Shown one piece after another: positions 63,662 through 64,000 of a stretch of DNA of 64,000 bases. Origin of the DNA: Rhizobium leucaenae USDA 9039 (GTDB lineage: Bacteria > Pseudomonadota > Alphaproteobacteria > Rhizobiales > Rhizobiaceae). Made by a program: the position numbers and the translations under genes. Under the pieces are notes generated by a model. That model was not told the DNA's origin. It did no database searches and was given only the letters and a program-made list of their open reading frames with translations. Position 1 is the first letter of the stretch. The number at the start of each line of letters is the position of its first letter. The stretch is from NCBI RefSeq assembly GCF_000426285.1, contig NZ_AUFB01000022.1:1-64000 (forward strand), in the 5' to 3' direction.

Positions 63662-64000
63662 AGGACCGCTCTCTATCTTTTTAAGATACTGAAATTCTAC
63701 ATTGATTTAGGATGGTCTTCAACCATCAAATATTTGGAAACACTAATACAATTTAAGCACGCGACTGTTGCAAGCAGTCGAGAATGGTAAGCAACGTTGT
63801 TTTTGAATGCTTTTATCTGCCTCATTTCTTCCACCGGCATCACTGCAGCGTAAAGCTACTTAGCTCATTCGTATTATGTCGCTCTCCATCGCGCTTTCGT
63901 AACGTCGATGTCTTGTGTAGATCCCCGAACGGAGCAAGCCCAGCTTCATATGACCCAGGCTGCAGTCACATGCGTTTTGCCGTCATCGGGATGAATCAAG
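63662..64000. other. Terminal stretch without a supported gene
   Basis: AT-rich (about 63690-63760), then mixed sequence to the window edge. No open frame with a start signal, repeat or RNA gene was recognised. The promoter of the small exported protein gene should be near 63690-63720 on the minus strand. Confidence 0.4.

Overview
The window reads like an accessory replicon (large plasmid or chromid) of a Rhizobiaceae bacterium, most likely Rhizobium. The reasons are the gene families (LacI-controlled ribose-type ABC operons, PaoABC-like molybdoenzyme, cyclase-TPR proteins), a plasmid-style thiC-O-S-G-E operon behind a TPP riboswitch, a bioB-F-D-A-Z operon with a BioR-type box and an adjacent bioR-like gene, a rhizobial palindromic repeat, and an IS21-type element end. 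No rRNA, tRNA, CRISPR array, replication or partition gene was seen. The assignment to Rhizobium is an inference from content, not from a database search.

Layout. 1-5300: the end of an IS21-family element, then small rhizobial genes (GFA protein, HU-like protein, several short hypotheticals) with a palindromic repeat. 5275-11202: an APH-like kinase, a three-gene aldehyde oxidoreductase operon (paoABC-like, minus strand) and a peroxiredoxin-like protein. 11737-16479: a LacI-controlled sugar ABC operon (regulator, ATPase, permease, binding protein) with a near-perfect operator. 16609-26024: a decaying accessory stretch with a frameshifted TPR gene, a monooxygenase remnant, an M15-type peptidase, two cyclase-TPR signalling proteins (one frameshifted), a vapBC module with a perfect operator palindrome, a frameshifted exported ankyrin protein and a YHS protein. 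26857-29463: a FixJ-type regulator and a PAS histidine kinase. 29502-35862: a block with an EmrAB-type efflux pump, a Bfd-like ferredoxin and an MBL hydrolase, bracketed by duplicated sequence from the kinase and ABC permease 3' ends. 36001-41259: a peptide-type ABC transporter with a fused double ATPase.

41609-47004: a protein of unknown function, an L,D-transpeptidase, serA, a DUF4168 protein and a divergent receiver protein. 47374-53201: biotin synthesis, five genes coupled by 4-nt overlaps, followed by bioR. 53204-57805: the thiamine operon on the opposite strand, ending 2 nt from bioR. 58017-63047: a second ribose-type ABC operon with a divergent LacI gene and two matching operators between. 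63182-63661: a small exported protein of unknown function.

Together the intact genes describe vitamin autonomy (biotin, thiazole and HMP synthesis), uptake of two sugars and of peptides, serine synthesis, aldehyde oxidation and drug efflux. The 17-26 kb stretch is notable for four broken reading frames in about 9 kb, at least two of them at short homopolymers, so true pseudogenes and sequencing errors must be separated before function is inferred there.
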